A stretch of 64,000 bases of DNA, from positions 1-64,000 of the forward strand of contig JAYPUW010000007.1 of NCBI GenBank assembly GCA_038134285.1, written 5' to 3'. A program made the position numbers and the translations under genes. The notes beneath the pieces were generated by a model. It was given only the letters and a program-made list of their open reading frames with translations. It was not told the origin of the DNA and searched no databases. Source of the stretch: UBA3478 sp038134285 (GTDB taxonomy: Bacteria; Bacteroidota; Bacteroidia; Flavobacteriales; Flavobacteriaceae). Shown here in pieces: positions 53,718 through 63,042 of the stretch (positions within the stretch are counted from its first letter, which is position 1; each line of letters starts with the position of its first letter).

Positions 53718-54194
53718 ATGAGAAAAAGACAAGCAAAAAAACGCCCGTTACTTCCAGATCCTAAGTTTGGAGATCAATTAGTAACACGTTTTGTTAATAT
53801 GATGATGTGGGACGGAAAGAAATCAGTTTCGTTTAGCATTTTTTACGACGCTTTAGATATCGTAAACGAGAAAAAAACAGACGACGAAAAGTCAGCTTTA
53901 GAAGTTTGGAAAGACGCCTTATCGAACGTAATGCCGCATGTTGAAGTGCGCAGTCGTCGTGTAGGAGGGGCTACTTTTCAGATTCCAATGCCTATCCGTC
54001 CAGATCGCAAGATTTCGACTGCGATGAAATGGCTAATCAGTTTCGCTCGTAAGCGTAACGAAAAGTCTATGGCCCAGAAATTAGCTGCTGAAATTTTAGC
54101 TGCGGCTAAGGAAGAAGGTGCTGCTGTTAAGAAGCGCATGGATACGCACAAAATGGCCGAAGCAAACAAGGCATTTTCACACTTTAGATTCTAA
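53718..54194 (+). CDS. rpsG: 30S ribosomal protein S7
   Basis: 158 aa. MRKRQAKKRPLLPDPKFGD start, EVRSRRVGGATFQIP (about 75-89) and the C-terminal KRMDTHKMAEANKAFSHFR confirm S7. Primary 16S binding protein. 21 bases after rpsL. Confidence 0.98.
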   Translation: MRKRQAKKRPLLPDPKFGDQLVTRFVNMMMWDGKKSVSFSIFYDALDIVNEKKTDDEKSALEVWKDALSNVMPHVEVRSRRVGGATFQIPMPIRPDRKISTAMKWLISFARKRNEKSMAQKLAAEILAAAKEEGAAVKKRMDTHKMAEANKAFSHFRF

Positions 54195-54202
54195 TTGTAA
54201 TC

Positions 54203-56323
54203 ATGTCAAGAGATTTATCACTTACGCGTAACATTGGAATTGCAGCGCACATTGACGCTGGAAAGACAACGACTACAGAGCGTATCCTTTTTTATACCGG
54301 GGTGAGCCACAAGATTGGTGAAGTTCACGACGGAGCGGCCACTATGGACTGGATGGAGCAAGAGCAAGAGCGTGGTATCACTATTACCTCTGCTGCTACT
54401 ACTTGTACATGGAAATTCCCATCTGAAAATGGTCAGCCTATAGCTGATGCAAAACCTTACCACTTTAATATTATCGACACCCCCGGCCACGTTGATTTTA
54501 CCGTAGAGGTAAATAGATCATTGCGTGTACTTGATGGATTGGTTTTCTTGTTTAGTGCGGTGGATGGAGTAGAGCCTCAGTCTGAAACAAACTGGAGGCT
54601 TGCCGATAATTACAGGGTTCCGCGCATGGGCTTTGTCAATAAGATGGACCGTCAAGGAGCGAATTTCTTAAATGTTTGTAAGCAGGTTCGGGAGATGTTA
54701 AAGTCTAATGCGGTGCCTATCGTACTTCCTATTGGGGATGAGGCAGACTTTAAAGGAATCGTGGATCTTGTTAAGAATCGTGCGATTGTATGGCACGATG
54801 ATAACTACGGATCTACTTTCGATATAATTGATATTCCTGCTGATATGCAAGATGAGGTGAGAGAATACAGAGCGGCCCTGATTGAAGCGGTTGCTGAGTA
54901 TGATGAGAACCTTATGGAAAAATTCTTTGAAGACGAAGACTCAATTACCGAGGATGAGATTCACGCTGCACTTCGTGCTGCCGTGATGGATATGAGTATT
55001 ATACCTATGGTATGCGGTTCTTCTTTTAAGAATAAAGGTGTTCAATTCTTGTTAGACGCTGTTTGTCGTTACCTGCCTTCTCCTCTAGATAAAGAGGCGA
55101 TCGTTGGTACGAATCCGGATAATGATCAAGAAGTTGCTCGTAAGCCTGATCCTAAAGAGCCATTTGCTGCTCTTGCTTTTAAAATTGCTACAGATCCTTT
55201 TGTTGGTCGTTTGGCATTTTTTAGAGCGTATTCGGGTACTTTGAATGCAGGTTCTTACGTACGGAACAATCGTTCAGGAAATAAAGAGCGTATTTCACGT
55301 ATTTATCAAATGCACTCCAACAAGCAAAACCCTATCGAGTCTATCTCTGCTGGAGATATCGGAGCGGCTGTTGGATTTAAGGATATTAAAACGGGAGACA
55401 CCTTATCTGATGAAAAGCACCCGATTGTGCTTGAAAGTATGGTATTCCCTGATCCGGTTATAGGGATCGCTGTAGAGCCAAAGACGAAGGCTGACGTCGA
55501 TAAGTTAGGAATGGCATTAGCTAAACTTGCAGAAGAGGATCCTACCTTCCAAGTAAAAACTGATGAGGCTTCTGGCCAGACCATCATTTCTGGTATGGGT
55601 GAGCTTCACTTAGATATCATTGTTGACCGCCTAAGACGTGAGTTTAAGGTTGAAGTTAATCAGGGTCAACCTCAAGTAGAGTACAAAGAAGCTATTACTG
55701 CTTCTGCGGATCATAGAGAGGTGTACAAGAAACAAACAGGTGGTCGTGGTAAATTCGCTGATATTGTATTTACTATGCAACCTGCTGAAGAAGGGAAAAC
55801 CGGTCTTGAATTCGTTAATGAAGTTAAGGGCGGTAACATTCCAAAAGAATTTATTCCTTCGGTAGAAAAAGGGTTTAAAGAGGCTATGAAAAATGGCCCT
55901 TTAGCTGGTTTTGAGATGGACAGTATGAAGATCGTCCTCAAAGACGGCTCTTTCCATGCTGTGGATTCTGACCAGTTGTCTTTCGAATTAGCGGCCAAAT
56001 TGGGCTACAAAGTGGCAGCCAGAGCGGCAAGAGCGGTAATTCTTGAGCCGATCATGAAATTAGAAGTATTGACTCCAGAAGAAAACATGGGTGATATCGT
56101 TGGGGATCTTAATCGCAGACGCGGACAAGTAAACAACATGGACGATAGAGCTGGATCTAAAGTAGTTAAGGCTCAAGTTCCTCTTTCAGAGATGTTTGGG
56201 TATGTAACTTCTTTGAGAACGCTTTCTTCAGGACGCGCTACATCTACTATGGAATTTTCACATTATGCCGAAACTCCTCCGAATATTTCTGAAGAGGTCA
56301 TTAAGGCTTCAAAGGGAGTTTAA
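54203..56323 (+). CDS. fusA: Elongation factor G
   Basis: 706 aa. GTPase motifs AHIDAGKTTTTERIL (G1), RGITITSAA (G2), DTPGHVDFT (G3) and NKMDRQGA (G4), then domains II-V. Drives translocation. Next gene is rpsJ; tuf, which follows fusA in many bacteria, is not here. Confidence 0.98.
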   Translation: MSRDLSLTRNIGIAAHIDAGKTTTTERILFYTGVSHKIGEVHDGAATMDWMEQEQERGITITSAATTCTWKFPSENGQPIADAKPYHFNIIDTPGHVDFTVEVNRSLRVLDGLVFLFSAVDGVEPQSETNWRLADNYRVPRMGFVNKMDRQGANFLNVCKQVREMLKSNAVPIVLPIGDEADFKGIVDLVKNRAIVWHDDNYGSTFDIIDIPADMQDEVREYRAALIEAVAEYDENLMEKFFEDEDSITEDEIHAALRAAVMDMSIIPMVCGSSFKNKGVQFLLDAVCRYLPSPLDKEAIVGTNPDNDQEVARKPDPKEPFAALAFKIATDPFVGRLAFFRAYSGTLNAGSYVRNNRSGNKERISRIYQMHSNKQNPIESISAGDIGAAVGFKDIKTGDTLSDEKHPIVLESMVFPDPVIGIAVEPKTKADVDKLGMALAKLAEEDPTFQVKTDEASGQTIISGMGELHLDIIVDRLRREFKVEVNQGQPQVEYKEAITASADHREVYKKQTGGRGKFADIVFTMQPAEEGKTGLEFVNEVKGGNIPKEFIPSVEKGFKEAMKNGPLAGFEMDSMKIVLKDGSFHAVDSDQLSFELAAKLGYKVAARAARAVILEPIMKLEVLTPEENMGDIVGDLNRRRGQVNNMDDRAGSKVVKAQVPLSEMFGYVTSLRTLSSGRATSTMEFSHYAETPPNISEEVIKASKGV

Positions 56324-56341
56324 CGAAACTATTTAGTGGCC

Positions 56342-56647
56342 ATGAGTCAAAAGATTAGAATTAAACTAAAATCATACGATCACAACCTAGTAGATAAGTC
56401 TGCTGAGAAAATTGTAAAAACGGTAAAGACAACCGGTGCTGTTGTAACGGGTCCAATCCCATTACCAACAAACAAGAAAATCTTTACAGTTCTTAGATCT
56501 CCTCACGTGAACAAGAAGTCTAGAGAGCAGTTTCAGTTGAGCTCTTACAAGAGAATTCTTGATATCTACAGCTCTTCATCGAAGACTATCGATGCGCTAA
56601 TGAAGCTTGAGCTTCCTAGTGGAGTTGAGGTAGAGATTAAAGTATAA
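56342..56647 (+). CDS. rpsJ: 30S ribosomal protein S10
   Basis: 101 aa from ATG 56342 (MSQKIRIKLKSYDHN); a GTG two codons upstream is not needed. GPIPLPTNKKIFTVLRSPHVNKKSREQF is diagnostic, here split as IPLPTNKK and LRSPHVNKKSREQF. A 134-base gap with hairpins follows. Confidence 0.97.
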   Translation: MSQKIRIKLKSYDHNLVDKSAEKIVKTVKTTGAVVTGPIPLPTNKKIFTVLRSPHVNKKSREQFQLSSYKRILDIYSSSSKTIDALMKLELPSGVEVEIKV

Positions 56648-56781
56648 GTAGGCGGGCAAATGCCCGTAACTGACATGTCTTAAACGAAGGTTTAAGAAAA
56701 ACGGTGAAAGAAAAAATCTGGGTCAGAGCTTTTCTTGACCCAATTTTTTTAGAATGAGTATTAATTAAAATTATAAATAGA
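56648..56781 (+). promoter_or_regulatory. Structured intergenic RNA between rpsJ and rplC, three hairpins, the last attenuator-like
   Basis: Hairpin 1: CGGGCA (56653-56658) with TGCCCG (56661-56666). Hairpin 2: a perfect 8-bp stem TCTTAAAC (56678-56685) and GTTTAAGA (56690-56697) closed by a GAAG tetraloop. Hairpin 3: TGGGTCA (56719-56725) with TGACCCA (56736-56742), followed by A and seven T (56744-56750), the form of an intrinsic terminator. It stands inside an otherwise tightly packed operon, 30 bases before rplC. Confidence 0.7.
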
Positions 56782-57399
56782 ATGTCTGGGTTAATTGGAA
56801 AGAAAATCGGCATGACCAGCATCTTTGATGAGAACGGAAAAAACATTCCGTGTACTGTCATTCAAGCTGGACCATGTGTGGTTACCCAAGTCAGAACCGA
56901 AGAGGTTGATGGGTACAATGCGCTTCAACTGGGTTTCGATGACAAGGCAGAAAAACGTGCGAAAAAGGCCGAAATCGGTCACGCCAAAAAAGCCGGAACT
57001 TCTCCTAAAAAGAAGTTCATCGAATTCCTGAATTTTAGCGGTAATCATCAGTTAGGAGATACACTTGATGTAACTCTTTTTAACGAGGGTGAGTATATTG
57101 ATGTTATTGGTACATCAAAAGGAAAGGGATACCAGGGTGTTGTGAAGCGCCATGGTTTCGCCGGTGTTGGTCAGTCTACGCACGGTCAGCACAACAGACT
57201 TAGAGCTCCTGGTTCTATTGGTGCGGCTTCTTATCCTGCACGTGTGTTTAAAGGCCTTCGAATGGCTGGGCGCATGGGAGGTGAGACAGTAACGGTTGAG
57301 AACTTACAGGTAGTTAAGGTCGATGCTGAGAAAAATATTATTGTAGTAAAAGGCTGTGTTCCTGGTCACAAGAACGCATACGTAACAGTTCAGAAATAA
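56782..57399 (+). CDS. rplC: 50S ribosomal protein L3
   Basis: 205 aa. MSGLIGKKIGMTSIF start and GFAGVGQSTHGQHNRLRAPGS core. Early 23S binder. Its stop overlaps the rplD ATG by one base (TAATG). Confidence 0.97.
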   Translation: MSGLIGKKIGMTSIFDENGKNIPCTVIQAGPCVVTQVRTEEVDGYNALQLGFDDKAEKRAKKAEIGHAKKAGTSPKKKFIEFLNFSGNHQLGDTLDVTLFNEGEYIDVIGTSKGKGYQGVVKRHGFAGVGQSTHGQHNRLRAPGSIGAASYPARVFKGLRMAGRMGGETVTVENLQVVKVDAEKNIIVVKGCVPGHKNAYVTVQK

Positions 57400-58028
57400 T
57401 GGAACTAGAAGTTTTAGATCTTAAAGGAAAGTCAACAGGTAGAAAGGTTACCCTTTCTGACGCTGTTTTTGGAATTGAACCAAACGAACACGCTATTTAC
57501 TTAGATGTTAAGCAGTATTTAGCACACCAACGTCAAGGTACTCATAAGGCGAAAGAGCGTGCCGAGATCGCGGGTAGTACGCGCAAGCTTAAAAAGCAAA
57601 AAGGAACGGGTACTGCACGTGCCGGTTCTATAAAGTCTCCGGTATTTAGAGGAGGTGGACGTATTTTTGGACCACGACCTAGAACCTATGAGCAAAAGCT
57701 GAACAAAAATGTGAAGCGTTTAGCGCGTATGTCTGCACTCAGTATGAAGTCTAAAGGTCAGGCGCTGCATATCGTAGAAGATTTCCAATTCGATTCACCA
57801 AAAACCAAAAGCTTCTTAGCGTTGCTTGAGTCATTGGGTATTAACGACAAAAAGTCGCTATTCGTGTTGGCAGACGCTAACAAAAATGTATATTTGTCCT
57901 CTCGAAATTTAGAGCACTCTAAAGTCGTAACTACCTCAGATTTAAATACTTACAACATTATGAATGCTTCGAATGTTGTAGTTTCTGAGGCTGCTGTTGC
58001 CCTAATCGAGCAGAGTTTAACCAAATAA
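57399..58028 (+). CDS. rplD: 50S ribosomal protein L4
   Basis: 209 aa. KKQKGTGTARAGSIKSPVFRGG loop (described by its KGTGTARAG core, about 68-76) is typical. In gamma-proteobacteria L4 represses its own operon by attenuation; here it is a candidate ligand of the structured RNA two genes upstream. Confidence 0.97.
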   Translation: MELEVLDLKGKSTGRKVTLSDAVFGIEPNEHAIYLDVKQYLAHQRQGTHKAKERAEIAGSTRKLKKQKGTGTARAGSIKSPVFRGGGRIFGPRPRTYEQKLNKNVKRLARMSALSMKSKGQALHIVEDFQFDSPKTKSFLALLESLGINDKKSLFVLADANKNVYLSSRNLEHSKVVTTSDLNTYNIMNASNVVVSEAAVALIEQSLTK

Positions 58029-58035
58029 TGGGATC

Positions 58036-58326
58036 ATGAGTGTATTGATAAAACCAATTATTACAGAAAAAATGACGGCGAACAGCGAGCTGTTTAACCG
58101 TTATGGATTCATTGTTGATCCCAAGGCGAACAAGCTTCAAATTAAGGAAGCCGTTGAGCAAGCTTATGGTGTGCGCGTTGAAAAAGTGCGAACCATGAAT
58201 TATGGTCCTGAGCGCAAGACACGTTACACTAAAACGGGTATTCAGCAAGGTAAGTCAAATGCTATTAAGAAAGCGATTGTTGACGTAGCCGAAGGTGATG
58301 CTATTGATTTTTACAGTAATCTATAA
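58036..58326 (+). CDS. rplW: 50S ribosomal protein L23
   Basis: 96 aa. LIKPIITEKMT start, KANKLQIKEAVEQAYGVRVEKV core. Forms part of the exit-tunnel docking site for nascent-chain factors. Confidence 0.97.
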   Translation: MSVLIKPIITEKMTANSELFNRYGFIVDPKANKLQIKEAVEQAYGVRVEKVRTMNYGPERKTRYTKTGIQQGKSNAIKKAIVDVAEGDAIDFYSNL

Positions 58327-58335
58327 TACGAACAG

Positions 58336-59157
58336 ATGTCGGTTAGAAAATTAAAACCAATAACTCCAGGACAGCGCTTTAAGGTGGTGAATAGCTTTGA
58401 TGCGATCACAACCTCGACTCCTGAGAAGTCATTGATTGCTCCGCTTAAAAAGACTGGAGGCCGTAACTCTTCTGGTAAGATGACTGCATCACACCGTGGT
58501 GGTGGTCATAAAAGACGTTACCGCCTTATTGACTTTAAGCGTAATAAATCGGGTGTTGCTGAGGTACTGAGTATAGAATACGATCCGAATAGAACATCGT
58601 TTATTGCACTTACGCAATACACAGATGGAGAGAAGCGCTATATCGTTGCTCCTAACGGCTTGGCTGTTGGATCTAAAATCTCTTCAGATATGGGTTCTTC
58701 TCCTGATATAGGGAATGCACTTAAATTATCGGAGATTCCTCTAGGGACGATCATTTCTTGTATTGAATTACGTCCTGGTCAAGGAGCTGTCCTTGCTAGA
58801 AGTGCCGGTACATTCGCTCAGTTAATGGCGAAGGATGGTAAGTTCGTTACCATTAAACTTCCTTCAGGGGAAACACGATTAATCTTAGCTGAGTGTTTAG
58901 CTATGATTGGTGCTGTTTCTAATTCTGATCATCAGCTTATCGTGTCTGGTAAGGCTGGTAGAAGTCGTTGGTTAGGAAGAAGACCACGTACACGTCCTGT
59001 TGCGATGAACCCAGTCGATCACCCAATGGGTGGAGGTGAAGGTAGAGCTTCAGGAGGTCATCCACGTTCTAAGAACGGTATTCCGGCTAAAGGATTCCGT
59101 ACACGTTCTAAGACTAAGGATAGCAACAGATATATTGTAGAACGAAGAAAGAAATAA
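58336..59157 (+). CDS. rplB: 50S ribosomal protein L2
   Basis: 273 aa. GRNSSGKMTASHRGGGHKRRYR and the C-terminal VDHPMGGGEGRASGGHP (with the essential histidine) mark L2, needed for peptidyl transferase activity. Confidence 0.98.
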   Translation: MSVRKLKPITPGQRFKVVNSFDAITTSTPEKSLIAPLKKTGGRNSSGKMTASHRGGGHKRRYRLIDFKRNKSGVAEVLSIEYDPNRTSFIALTQYTDGEKRYIVAPNGLAVGSKISSDMGSSPDIGNALKLSEIPLGTIISCIELRPGQGAVLARSAGTFAQLMAKDGKFVTIKLPSGETRLILAECLAMIGAVSNSDHQLIVSGKAGRSRWLGRRPRTRPVAMNPVDHPMGGGEGRASGGHPRSKNGIPAKGFRTRSKTKDSNRYIVERRKK

Positions 59158-59160
59158 TCA

Positions 59161-59439
59161 ATGTCACGTTCATTAAAAAAAGGTCCGTTTGTGCACCATA
59201 GTCTTGACAAAAAGATTCAAGCTAATGTTGCCTCAGGTAAGAATTCAGTGATTAAAACCTGGTCAAGAGCATCAATGATCACCCCAGATATGGTAGGTCA
59301 AACGTTGGCGGTTCACAACGGTAAGCAATTTGTTCCTGTATATGTCACAGAAAACATGGTAGGTCACAAACTCGGAGAGTTCTCACCTACGCGTTCCTTC
59401 AGAGGTCACGCCGGAGCAAAAAATAAGGGTAAAAAGTAA
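59161..59439 (+). CDS. rpsS: 30S ribosomal protein S19
   Basis: 92 aa. MSRSLKKGPFVHHSL start and KLGEFSPTRSFRGHAG end. 3 bases after rplB. Confidence 0.98.
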   Translation: MSRSLKKGPFVHHSLDKKIQANVASGKNSVIKTWSRASMITPDMVGQTLAVHNGKQFVPVYVTENMVGHKLGEFSPTRSFRGHAGAKNKGKK

Positions 59440-59448
59440 TCTTGAGCT

Positions 59449-59862
59449 ATGGGAGTTCGTAAAAAATTAATGGCAGACAGAATGAAAGAAGAGCGCAAGA
59501 GCATCGCTTTTGCACGTCTTAATGACTGTCCGACATCACCGAGAAAGATGCAATTAGTAGCTGACCTTATTAGAGGAAGGCAAATTGAGATGGCACTTGG
59601 AATTTTGAGGTTTAACTCAAAAGAGGCTTCAAAACGCCTTGAAAAATTGGTGCTATCTGCTGTGGCTAATTGGCAGGCTAAAAATGAAGATGCTGATGTT
59701 GAATCGGCAAATCTTTATATAAAAGAAATCACGGTTGATTCTGGTACGATGCTCAAGCGTTTGCAAACTGCCCCTCAAGGTAGAGCACATCGTGTTCGCA
59801 AAAGATCAAATCACGTGACTGTGACTTTGGGTTCAACTACTAACGCTGAAGCAACAAAATAA
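59449..59862 (+). CDS. rplV: 50S ribosomal protein L22
   Basis: 137 aa. SPRKMQLVADLIRGRQIE core and RAPQGRAHRVRKRSNHVT-like end (here TAPQGRAHRVRKRSNHVTV). The extended hairpin lines the exit tunnel. A methionine at codon 9 is an alternative start. Confidence 0.96.
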   Translation: MGVRKKLMADRMKEERKSIAFARLNDCPTSPRKMQLVADLIRGRQIEMALGILRFNSKEASKRLEKLVLSAVANWQAKNEDADVESANLYIKEITVDSGTMLKRLQTAPQGRAHRVRKRSNHVTVTLGSTTNAEATK

Positions 59863-59863
59863 T

Positions 59864-60574
59864 ATGGGACAAAAAACTAACCCAATCGGAAATCGTTTAG
59901 GAATCATCAGAGGATGGGAGTCGAACTGGTACGGCGGAAACGATTATGGTGATAAAATTGCCGAAGACGATAAGATCAGAAAGTACGTTAATGCACGTCT
60001 TTCTAAAGCTAGCGTTTCAAGAGTAATTATTGAGCGCACCCTTAAGTTGATCACGATCACAATTACAACAGCTCGTCCTGGTATTATTATCGGTAAAGCT
60101 GGACAAGAGGTCGATAAATTAAAAGAGGAGCTTAAGAAAATTACCTCAAAGGATATTCAGATTAACATTCATGAGATCAAGCGTCCTGAGCTTGATGCCA
60201 ATCTAGTCGCTGCTTCAATCGCACGTCAGATTGAGAATCGTATCTCATACAGACGTGCCATTAAAATGGCTATTGCTGCTGCTATTCGCATGAATGCAGA
60301 AGGGATCAAAGTAATGATTTCAGGTCGTTTGAACGGAGCTGAGATGGCGCGTTCAGAATCTTATAAAGAAGGACGTATTCCGCTTTCAACATTTAGAGCG
60401 GATATCGATTATGCTCTTGATGAAGCACATACTACCTATGGTAGACTCGGAATCAAGGTTTGGATCATGAAAGGAGAAGTTTACGGAAAGAGAGAATTGT
60501 CTCCTTTAGTAGGCTTGTCTACCAATCAATCTAAATCGAAACAAGAAGGGCCGAAACGCCGTCGTAGAAAGTAA
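59864..60574 (+). CDS. rpsC: 30S ribosomal protein S3
   Basis: 236 aa. MGQKTNPIGNRLGIIRGW start, KH motif PGIIIGKAGQEVDKLK and ESYKEGRIPLSTFRADIDY. Binds the mRNA entry site. One base after rplV. Confidence 0.98.
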   Translation: MGQKTNPIGNRLGIIRGWESNWYGGNDYGDKIAEDDKIRKYVNARLSKASVSRVIIERTLKLITITITTARPGIIIGKAGQEVDKLKEELKKITSKDIQINIHEIKRPELDANLVAASIARQIENRISYRRAIKMAIAAAIRMNAEGIKVMISGRLNGAEMARSESYKEGRIPLSTFRADIDYALDEAHTTYGRLGIKVWIMKGEVYGKRELSPLVGLSTNQSKSKQEGPKRRRRK

Positions 60575-60594
60575 TTAACACAACGTAAAGTAAG

Positions 60595-61020
60595 ATGTTA
60601 CAACCGAAAAGAACCAAATTCCGTAAGGCCCAGAAAGGCCGCATGAAAGGAATCTCGCAAAGAGGACATCAGTTGTCTAACGGAATGTTCGGAATAAAAT
60701 CAATGGACTCTATGTTCATTACCTCAAGACAGATCGAGGCTGCTCGTATTGCTGCAACAAGGTACATGAAACGTCAAGGTCAACTTTGGATAAAAATATT
60801 CCCAGATAAGCCGATTACCAAAAAGCCTCTCGAGGTTCGTATGGGTAAGGGTAAAGGAGCACCTGAGTATTGGGTAGCTGTAGTAAAACCTGGACGCGTT
60901 TTATTCGAGGTTGCTGGAGTTCCTAAGGATGTAGCTGAAGAAGCATTGCGTTTAGCTGCGCAGAAATTACCCGTGCGTACGAAGTTTATTGTAGCTAGAG
61001 ATTACACGCCTGCCGAATAA
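60595..61020 (+). CDS. rplP: 50S ribosomal protein L16
   Basis: 141 aa. MLQPKRTKFRKAQKGRMKG start and VRMGKGKGAPEYWVAVVKPG core, located near the A-site tRNA. Confidence 0.98.
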   Translation: MLQPKRTKFRKAQKGRMKGISQRGHQLSNGMFGIKSMDSMFITSRQIEAARIAATRYMKRQGQLWIKIFPDKPITKKPLEVRMGKGKGAPEYWVAVVKPGRVLFEVAGVPKDVAEEALRLAAQKLPVRTKFIVARDYTPAE

Positions 61021-61031
61021 TTATAGTAAGG

Positions 61032-61223
61032 ATGAAACAGTCAGAAATTCAACAACTATCAAACGAAGAGCTAGTATTAAAATTAGCGTCTTTGAAAAAA
61101 GAATGTACAGACATGAAAGTGTCTCACGGAGTTTCTCAATTAGAGAACCCAATGGTGATTAGAGCTGCACGTAAGACCGTAGCTCGTCTAGCAACAGAAT
61201 TGTCAAAAAGGGAATTACAATAA
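61032..61223 (+). CDS. rpmC: 50S ribosomal protein L29
   Basis: 63 aa. KQSEIQQLSNEELVLKLASLKKE start, ending AARKTVARLATELSKREL. Two-helix protein near the tunnel exit. Confidence 0.95.
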   Translation: MKQSEIQQLSNEELVLKLASLKKECTDMKVSHGVSQLENPMVIRAARKTVARLATELSKRELQ

Positions 61224-61235
61224 CACCCTGGCCCT

Positions 61236-61493
61236 ATGGAAAATAGAAACCTAAGAAAAGAAAGAATTGGTGTAGTTACCAGCAACAAAATGGAGAAATC
61301 TATTGTTGTATCTGAGGTTAAGCGCGTTAAACATCCGATGTACGGAAAATTCGTTTTGAAGACCAAGAAGTATGTGGCTCATGACGAGAAAAACGATTGC
61401 AACGAGGGGGATACCGTAAAGATTATGGAAACCCGTCCGATGAGTAAGCGCAAGTGCTGGAGATTAGTAGAGATTATAGAACGAGCTAAGTAA
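61236..61493 (+). CDS. rpsQ: 30S ribosomal protein S17
   Basis: 85 aa. KERIGVVTSNKMEKSIVV start and DTVKIMETRPMSKRKCWRL end, typical S17. Confidence 0.97.
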   Translation: MENRNLRKERIGVVTSNKMEKSIVVSEVKRVKHPMYGKFVLKTKKYVAHDEKNDCNEGDTVKIMETRPMSKRKCWRLVEIIERAK

Positions 61494-61499
61494 TTCGAT

Positions 61500-61868
61500 A
61501 TGATACAGCAAGAGTCTAGACTTAAAGTAGCCGATAATACAGGAGCAAAAGAGGTGCTTACCATCCGTGTTCTTGGAGGTACAAAAAGACGTTATGCCTC
61601 TTTAGGCGACAAGATTGTAGTTACTGTGAAAGAAGCTACTCCAAATGGAACAGTGAAAAAGGGATCTGTTTCAACTGCTGTTGTGGTTAGAACTAAGAAA
61701 GAGGTGCGTCGACCAGACGGATCTTACATTCGTTTTGACGACAATGCCTGTGTATTGTTGAATGCTGCAGGAGAAATGAGAGGTACTCGTGTATTCGGTC
61801 CCGTGGCCAGGGAACTAAGAGACCGTCAGTTCATGAAAATCGTTTCATTAGCTCCTGAGGTGCTATAA
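61500..61868 (+). CDS. rplN: 50S ribosomal protein L14
   Basis: 122 aa. MIQQESRLKVADNTGAKEV start, RRPDGSYIRFDDNACVLLN and GTRVFGPVARELRD. Fully conserved. Confidence 0.98.
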   Translation: MIQQESRLKVADNTGAKEVLTIRVLGGTKRRYASLGDKIVVTVKEATPNGTVKKGSVSTAVVVRTKKEVRRPDGSYIRFDDNACVLLNAAGEMRGTRVFGPVARELRDRQFMKIVSLAPEVL

Positions 61869-61878
61869 TATTACTACC

Positions 61879-62193
61879 ATGATTAAACTAAAAGTTAAAA
61901 CAGGAGACCATGTAAGAGTTATCGCCGGTGAGCACAAAGGCTCAGAAGGTGCAATTCTTAAGATTGATCGCGAAAAGAAAAGAGTTCTCGTTGAGGGAGT
62001 GAATCTTGTTTCTAAACACGAAAAGCCAAGTTCAAAAAACCCACAAGGAGGTATCGTTAAAAAAGAAGCTCCTATTCATCTTTCAAACGTTGCTTTAATT
62101 GATGCAAAGTCTGGTAAGACTACACGCGTTAATTATGAAGTGAGAGACGGAAAGAAAGTTCGAGTTTCAGCAAAGTCTAACGAAGTTATTTAG
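61879..62193 (+). CDS. rplX: 50S ribosomal protein L24
   Basis: 104 aa. KOW motif KTGDHVRVIAGEHKGSEGAI and the later GGIVKKEAPIHLSNVALID. Assembly initiator of the large subunit. Confidence 0.97.
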   Translation: MIKLKVKTGDHVRVIAGEHKGSEGAILKIDREKKRVLVEGVNLVSKHEKPSSKNPQGGIVKKEAPIHLSNVALIDAKSGKTTRVNYEVRDGKKVRVSAKSNEVI

Positions 62194-62197
62194 TGTG

Positions 62198-62749
62198 ATG
62201 GAATACACGCCAAGATTAAAAAAAGAATACAGTGAGCGCGTTATTGCTGCTTTGACTGAGGAATTCGGGTATAAGAATACCATGATGGTACCTAAACTCG
62301 AGAAAATTGTAATCAGCCGAGGTGTCGGTGCTGCCGTAGCAGACAAGAAGCTAGTAGATCAGGCCGTTGATGAATTAACACTTATCACAGGTCAAAAAGC
62401 AATCGCTACCATTTCAAAGAAAGATGTCGCATCATTCAAATTGCGCAAGGGAATGCCAATCGGTGCGAAGGTTACTTTGAGAGGAGAGCGCATGTACGAG
62501 TTTTTAGATCGCTTAATTACAGTGGCACTTCCACGTGTAAGAGATTTCCAAGGAATCAAAGCTTCTGGCTTCGATGGTAGAGGAAACTACAATTTAGGGG
62601 TTACCGAACAGATTATCTTCCCAGAGATGAACATTGACAAGATCAATAGAATCAGTGGAATGGATATCACATTCGTGACTACGGCTCCTACAGATAAAGA
62701 AGCAAAATCACTATTATCAGAACTAGGTCTACCTTTCAAAAAGAACTAA
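62198..62749 (+). CDS. rplE: 50S ribosomal protein L5
   Basis: 183 aa from ATG 62198; a GTG one codon earlier is less likely. KLEKIVISRGVGAAVADKK and KASGFDGRGNYNLGVTEQ are typical. Binds 5S rRNA. Confidence 0.97.
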   Translation: MEYTPRLKKEYSERVIAALTEEFGYKNTMMVPKLEKIVISRGVGAAVADKKLVDQAVDELTLITGQKAIATISKKDVASFKLRKGMPIGAKVTLRGERMYEFLDRLITVALPRVRDFQGIKASGFDGRGNYNLGVTEQIIFPEMNIDKINRISGMDITFVTTAPTDKEAKSLLSELGLPFKKN

Positions 62750-62750
62750 G

Positions 62751-63020
62751 ATGGCTAAAGAATCAATGAAAGCCCGTGAGCGTAAAAGGGCAAAACTTAT
62801 TGCGAAGTATGCAGCGAAGCGTCAAGCCCTATTAGAGGCAGGTGATTACGAGGCATTGCAAAAGCTTCCTAAAAATGCTTCACCTGTTCGCGCAAGAAAC
62901 CGTTGTAAGTTAACAGGTCGTCCAAGAGGATACATGAGAACTTTCGGTATTTCACGTGTAACCTTTAGAGAAATGGCGAACAAAGGGCTAATCCCTGGAG
63001 TAACTAAAGCCAGCTGGTAG
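62751..63020 (+). CDS. rpsN: 30S ribosomal protein S14
   Basis: 89 aa, the longer form without the CxxC zinc ribbon. RNRCKLTGRPRGYMRTFGIS core. One base after the rplE stop. Confidence 0.97.
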   Translation: MAKESMKARERKRAKLIAKYAAKRQALLEAGDYEALQKLPKNASPVRARNRCKLTGRPRGYMRTFGISRVTFREMANKGLIPGVTKASW

Positions 63021-63042
63021 ATTTAAATAAAGAACGTTAAAG

